From positions 1-7,443 of the forward strand of contig CAJQGO010000320.1 in NCBI GenBank assembly GCA_905477565.1: a stretch of DNA of 7,443 bases. Reading direction: 5' to 3'. The position numbers and the translations under genes were made by a program. Shown here in pieces: positions 5,644-7,443 of this stretch. The notes below the pieces were generated by a model. The model saw nothing but the letters and a program-made list of their open reading frames with translations. It was not told the DNA's origin and did no database searches. Positions within the stretch are counted from its first letter, which is position 1. Each line of letters opens with the position of its first letter. This DNA is from an uncultured Planctomycetota bacterium (GTDB taxonomy: Bacteria; Planctomycetota; Planctomycetia; Pirellulales; UBA1268).

Positions 5644-6801
5644 TTACCGAGTAGCGACACCCTGCCGTGCCTGACGCACCAACGCCTTGGCTTCGTCCGT
5701 TGTGTTGGCTGTCACTGTAATGTGGCCCATCTTTCGGCCGGGCCTTGGCTCAGCTTTTCCATAAAGATGAAGACCGGCGCCCGGAACAGCAAAAACACGC
5801 TCCCACATCGGTTCACCTGACTGCCAACAATCGCCGAGAAGATTTGCCATAGCTGCCGGTGCGAGTGGAGCTGTTTCGCCTAGTGGCAATCCACAGATCG
5901 CTCGCACCTGCTGTTCAAACTGGCTGGTAGGACACGCCTCAATTGTCAGGTGCCCTGAATTATGAGTCCGGGGCGCAATCTCATTCACCAGCAGTCTGTT
6001 ATCTTTTGCAAGGAAAAATTCCACGCACGCCACACCAACAACGCCGAGTTCTGAAAGAACTGTCGCGGCGAGGTGCTCTGCTTCTCCCAAGACCTCCGCC
6101 GGCAACTCCGCAGGGCAGGAACTCACATCAAGAATATGGTTTGCGTGTTCATTCCGTATGGCAGGAAAGGCAACGACGGCTCCATCCAGCCCTCTCGCAG
6201 CAACCACTGACAGTTCACATTGAAAGTCGATCCATTCCTCAAGGACGCAAGGTAATTCACCAAGGCTCACCCACGCGTCGTGAATGTCTGCCATTTCCTT
6301 CAGCATCCGCTGACCTTTTCCGTCATAGCCAAATGCTGCTGTTTTGAGAACAGCTGGTAAACCAATGTTCTTGACTGCCTGTTGTAAATCTTCCTCGGTG
6401 CGAACGACCGCGTGCCGTCCGCACGGAATACCTCGTTCAACAAGAAATGCTTTTTCCCGTTCCCGGCTTTGTGTTGTGAAAAGCACCTCAGGGTGAGGAC
6501 GAACTGGAACAGCAGCCTTTAAGGCCTCACCGGCCGCAGCAGGTACATTTTCAAATTCAAATGTGACAACAGCAAGCCCTTCCGCTGCCTCTGCCAGAAA
6601 AACGGGGTCATCGTAGCTGCCGACATGCAGTCGATCCGCATGACGAGCAGCAGGACATTCATGAGTATCAGTGATGACAGCAACACGGTATCCCATACGG
6701 CGAGCAGCCACCGCAAACATTGCTCCTAACTGACCGCCTCCCAGAACCCCAAGGAGGGCCCCCGGCATGATTGGCTCAATCTGGTCAGAATCAATACCCA
6801 T
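5644..6801 (-). CDS. purK: N5-carboxyaminoimidazole ribonucleotide synthase PurK
   Basis: PurK, an ATP-grasp enzyme of purine biosynthesis, uses ATP and bicarbonate to convert 5-aminoimidazole ribonucleotide (AIR) to N5-CAIR in the cytoplasm. The 385-residue length is normal. The N-terminal motif GVLGGGQLGAM is at residues 18-28, TFEFENVP at 80-87, the ATP-binding Lys153 and the FGYDGKGQ loop at 157-164, and the C-terminal metal/ATP signature NEIAPRTHNSGH at 273-284. All key family motifs are present and the frame is intact. The ATG at 6801 gives about 15 residues before the first conserved strand, slightly longer than typical, and the ribosome binding site is weak. The gene follows purE by 21 bases in the same direction, so the two should be co-transcribed. 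It converges with the carotenoid operon, with only 25 bases between stop codons and no clear terminator of its own. Identification is very secure. Confidence 0.96.
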   Translation of the reverse strand: MGIDSDQIEPIMPGALLGVLGGGQLGAMFAVAARRMGYRVAVITDTHECPAARHADRLHVGSYDDPVFLAEAAEGLAVVTFEFENVPAAAGEALKAAVPVRPHPEVLFTTQSREREKAFLVERGIPCGRHAVVRTEEDLQQAVKNIGLPAVLKTAAFGYDGKGQRMLKEMADIHDAWVSLGELPCVLEEWIDFQCELSVVAARGLDGAVVAFPAIRNEHANHILDVSSCPAELPAEVLGEAEHLAATVLSELGVVGVACVEFFLAKDNRLLVNEIAPRTHNSGHLTIEACPTSQFEQQVRAICGLPLGETAPLAPAAMANLLGDCWQSGEPMWERVFAVPGAGLHLYGKAEPRPGRKMGHITVTANTTDEAKALVRQARQGVATR

Positions 6802-6822
6802 AAAGCTATCTCATGTTTATGA

Positions 6823-7347
6823 TTACGATTGGCTGGCAGGGGGGAGTCCGTCAGCAAGAACGCGATCCGTCTGTGACTGACGATACGAACAAAGCCGATC
6901 ATTCAGGTCTTTATCATTCAAAGACAAAATGGACACCGCGAGGAGTGCTGCGTTCGCAGCACCGGCGCCACCAATTGCGAGAGTGCCAACGGGAATGCCT
7001 GCAGGCATTTGAACGATCGATAACAGGGAATCAACACCACGAAGAACAGCCGACTCCACTGGAACGCCCAGCACTGGCAATGGCGTCTGCGCTGCCACCA
7101 TCCCCGGAAGATGGGCCGCGCCTCCAGCACCGGCAATGATGACCTTCAACCCTCGTTCAACAGCGGTACGGGCATAGTCAGCAAGTTTCTCGGGGGTGCG
7201 ATGAGCAGACACAATTTCGCATTCATGGGGAACACCAAGCTCACTGAGGGTGGTTGCTGCACGCTCAAGCGTTTTCCAGTCTGATTTACTGCCCATGATG
7301 ATCCCAACAGCGGGGTTTGGTGAGCCCTGTGAGGAAGGTGTGGCCAT
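6823..7347 (-). CDS. purE: N5-carboxyaminoimidazole ribonucleotide mutase PurE (class I)
   Basis: PurE rearranges N5-CAIR, the PurK product, to CAIR. From the ATG at 7347 the protein has 174 residues, in the normal range. The phosphate-binding motif MGSKSDW is at residues 18-24, the catalytic SAHRTP motif with His49 at 47-52, [10 protein letters not shown] at 73-82, VLGVPVES at 92-99 and [15 protein letters not shown] at 113-127. This is the class I pattern, consistent with the adjacent purK. An in-frame TTG at 7365 would add six residues, but it overlaps the GGAG ribosome binding site, so the ATG is preferred. After the conserved core there is a polar tail of about 25 residues. It is the first gene of the purE-purK pair. 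No strong promoter is visible in the bases upstream, and the real one may lie outside the window. Confidence 0.96.
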   Translation of the reverse strand: MATPSSQGSPNPAVGIIMGSKSDWKTLERAATTLSELGVPHECEIVSAHRTPEKLADYARTAVERGLKVIIAGAGGAAHLPGMVAAQTPLPVLGVPVESAVLRGVDSLLSIVQMPAGIPVGTLAIGGAGAANAALLAVSILSLNDKDLNDRLCSYRQSQTDRVLADGLPPASQS

Positions 7348-7359
7348 CTTGATAAAAAG

Positions 7360-7363
7360 CTCC
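7360..7363 (-). promoter_or_regulatory. Ribosome binding site of purE
   Basis: GGAG on the minus strand lies 12 bases before the ATG at 7347, slightly farther than ideal. It helps decide for the ATG over the TTG at 7365, which overlaps this site. Confidence 0.4.
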
Positions 7364-7443
7364 AAAAAACGGGTTGCCTAGTCTGCTGAAGATGCCATCA
7401 TGCTCGGTGTTCCCTTTATCTGCAACCGGCACCGTTATGACAC

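Noticed and set aside
7398..7425. Minus-strand TTGCAG with a CATGAT 17 bases later as a purE promoter
   Set aside because: Only 3 of 6 and 4 of 6 consensus positions match, too weak to list.
7282..7441. Minus-strand open frame running through the purE upstream region and into purE in another frame
   Set aside because: It overlaps about the first 20 codons of purE, has no family-like content and is probably chance.
7400..7443. Plus-strand ATG opening a 14-codon frame to the window edge, possibly a divergent gene
   Set aside because: Too short to test, no ribosome binding site, and no recognisable domain; the sequence beyond 7443 is needed.
1..7443. CRISPR arrays, tRNA or rRNA genes, insertion sequences and attachment sites
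   Set aside because: I looked for regular direct repeats, cloverleaf-like segments, transposase motifs and terminal inverted repeats and found none.

Overview
The window looks like a planctomycete chromosome. This is inferred from three things. The truncated left-edge protein has a Tyr/Ala/Pro-rich tail ending in an Arg-Arg-Gly-Leu-Phe-Gly block, a style I associate with small planctomycete proteins. The main operon resembles the C30 carotenoid genes known from that phylum. Base composition is roughly balanced and Shine-Dalgarno sites are weak or absent at several starts. The phylum assignment is moderately sure; genus cannot be told.

Layout. Bases 1-114 hold the 3' end of a gene of unknown function, followed by a strong hairpin (123-157). 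A well-formed sigma70-type promoter (167-194) then leads into a four-gene plus-strand operon: a CrtN-like desaturase (262-1836), a 154-base gap with a second candidate promoter and a hairpin, a CrtP-like carotenoid oxidase (1991-3634), a PlsC-type acyltransferase (3631-4476) and a CrtQ-like glycosyltransferase (4473-5618). The last two junctions are 4-base GTGA start/stop overlaps, so these genes should be translationally coupled. On the minus strand, convergent with the operon and only 25 bases from its end, lie purK (5644-6801) and purE (6823-7347), which together convert AIR to CAIR in purine synthesis. Bases 7348-7443 are purE upstream sequence with no convincing gene.

How the genes work together. 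CrtN, CrtP and CrtQ match, motif by motif, the desaturase, terminal oxidase and glycosyltransferase of the Staphylococcus aureus staphyloxanthin pathway (comparison made from memory). The acyltransferase sits where an enzyme esterifying the sugar would be expected, but it has the PlsC HX4D fold and not the small membrane-protein type of staphylococcal CrtO. The operon therefore probably makes a C30 carotenoic acid glycosyl ester or a close relative. The C30 backbone synthase (CrtM or the squalene route HpnCDE) and the aldehyde dehydrogenase that would make the acid are not in the window and must be encoded elsewhere if this reading is right.

Nothing here is clearly a wholly undescribed system. 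The most interesting points are the acyltransferase in the CrtO position with a changed EGTR motif, and the compact regulatory elements around and inside the operon.
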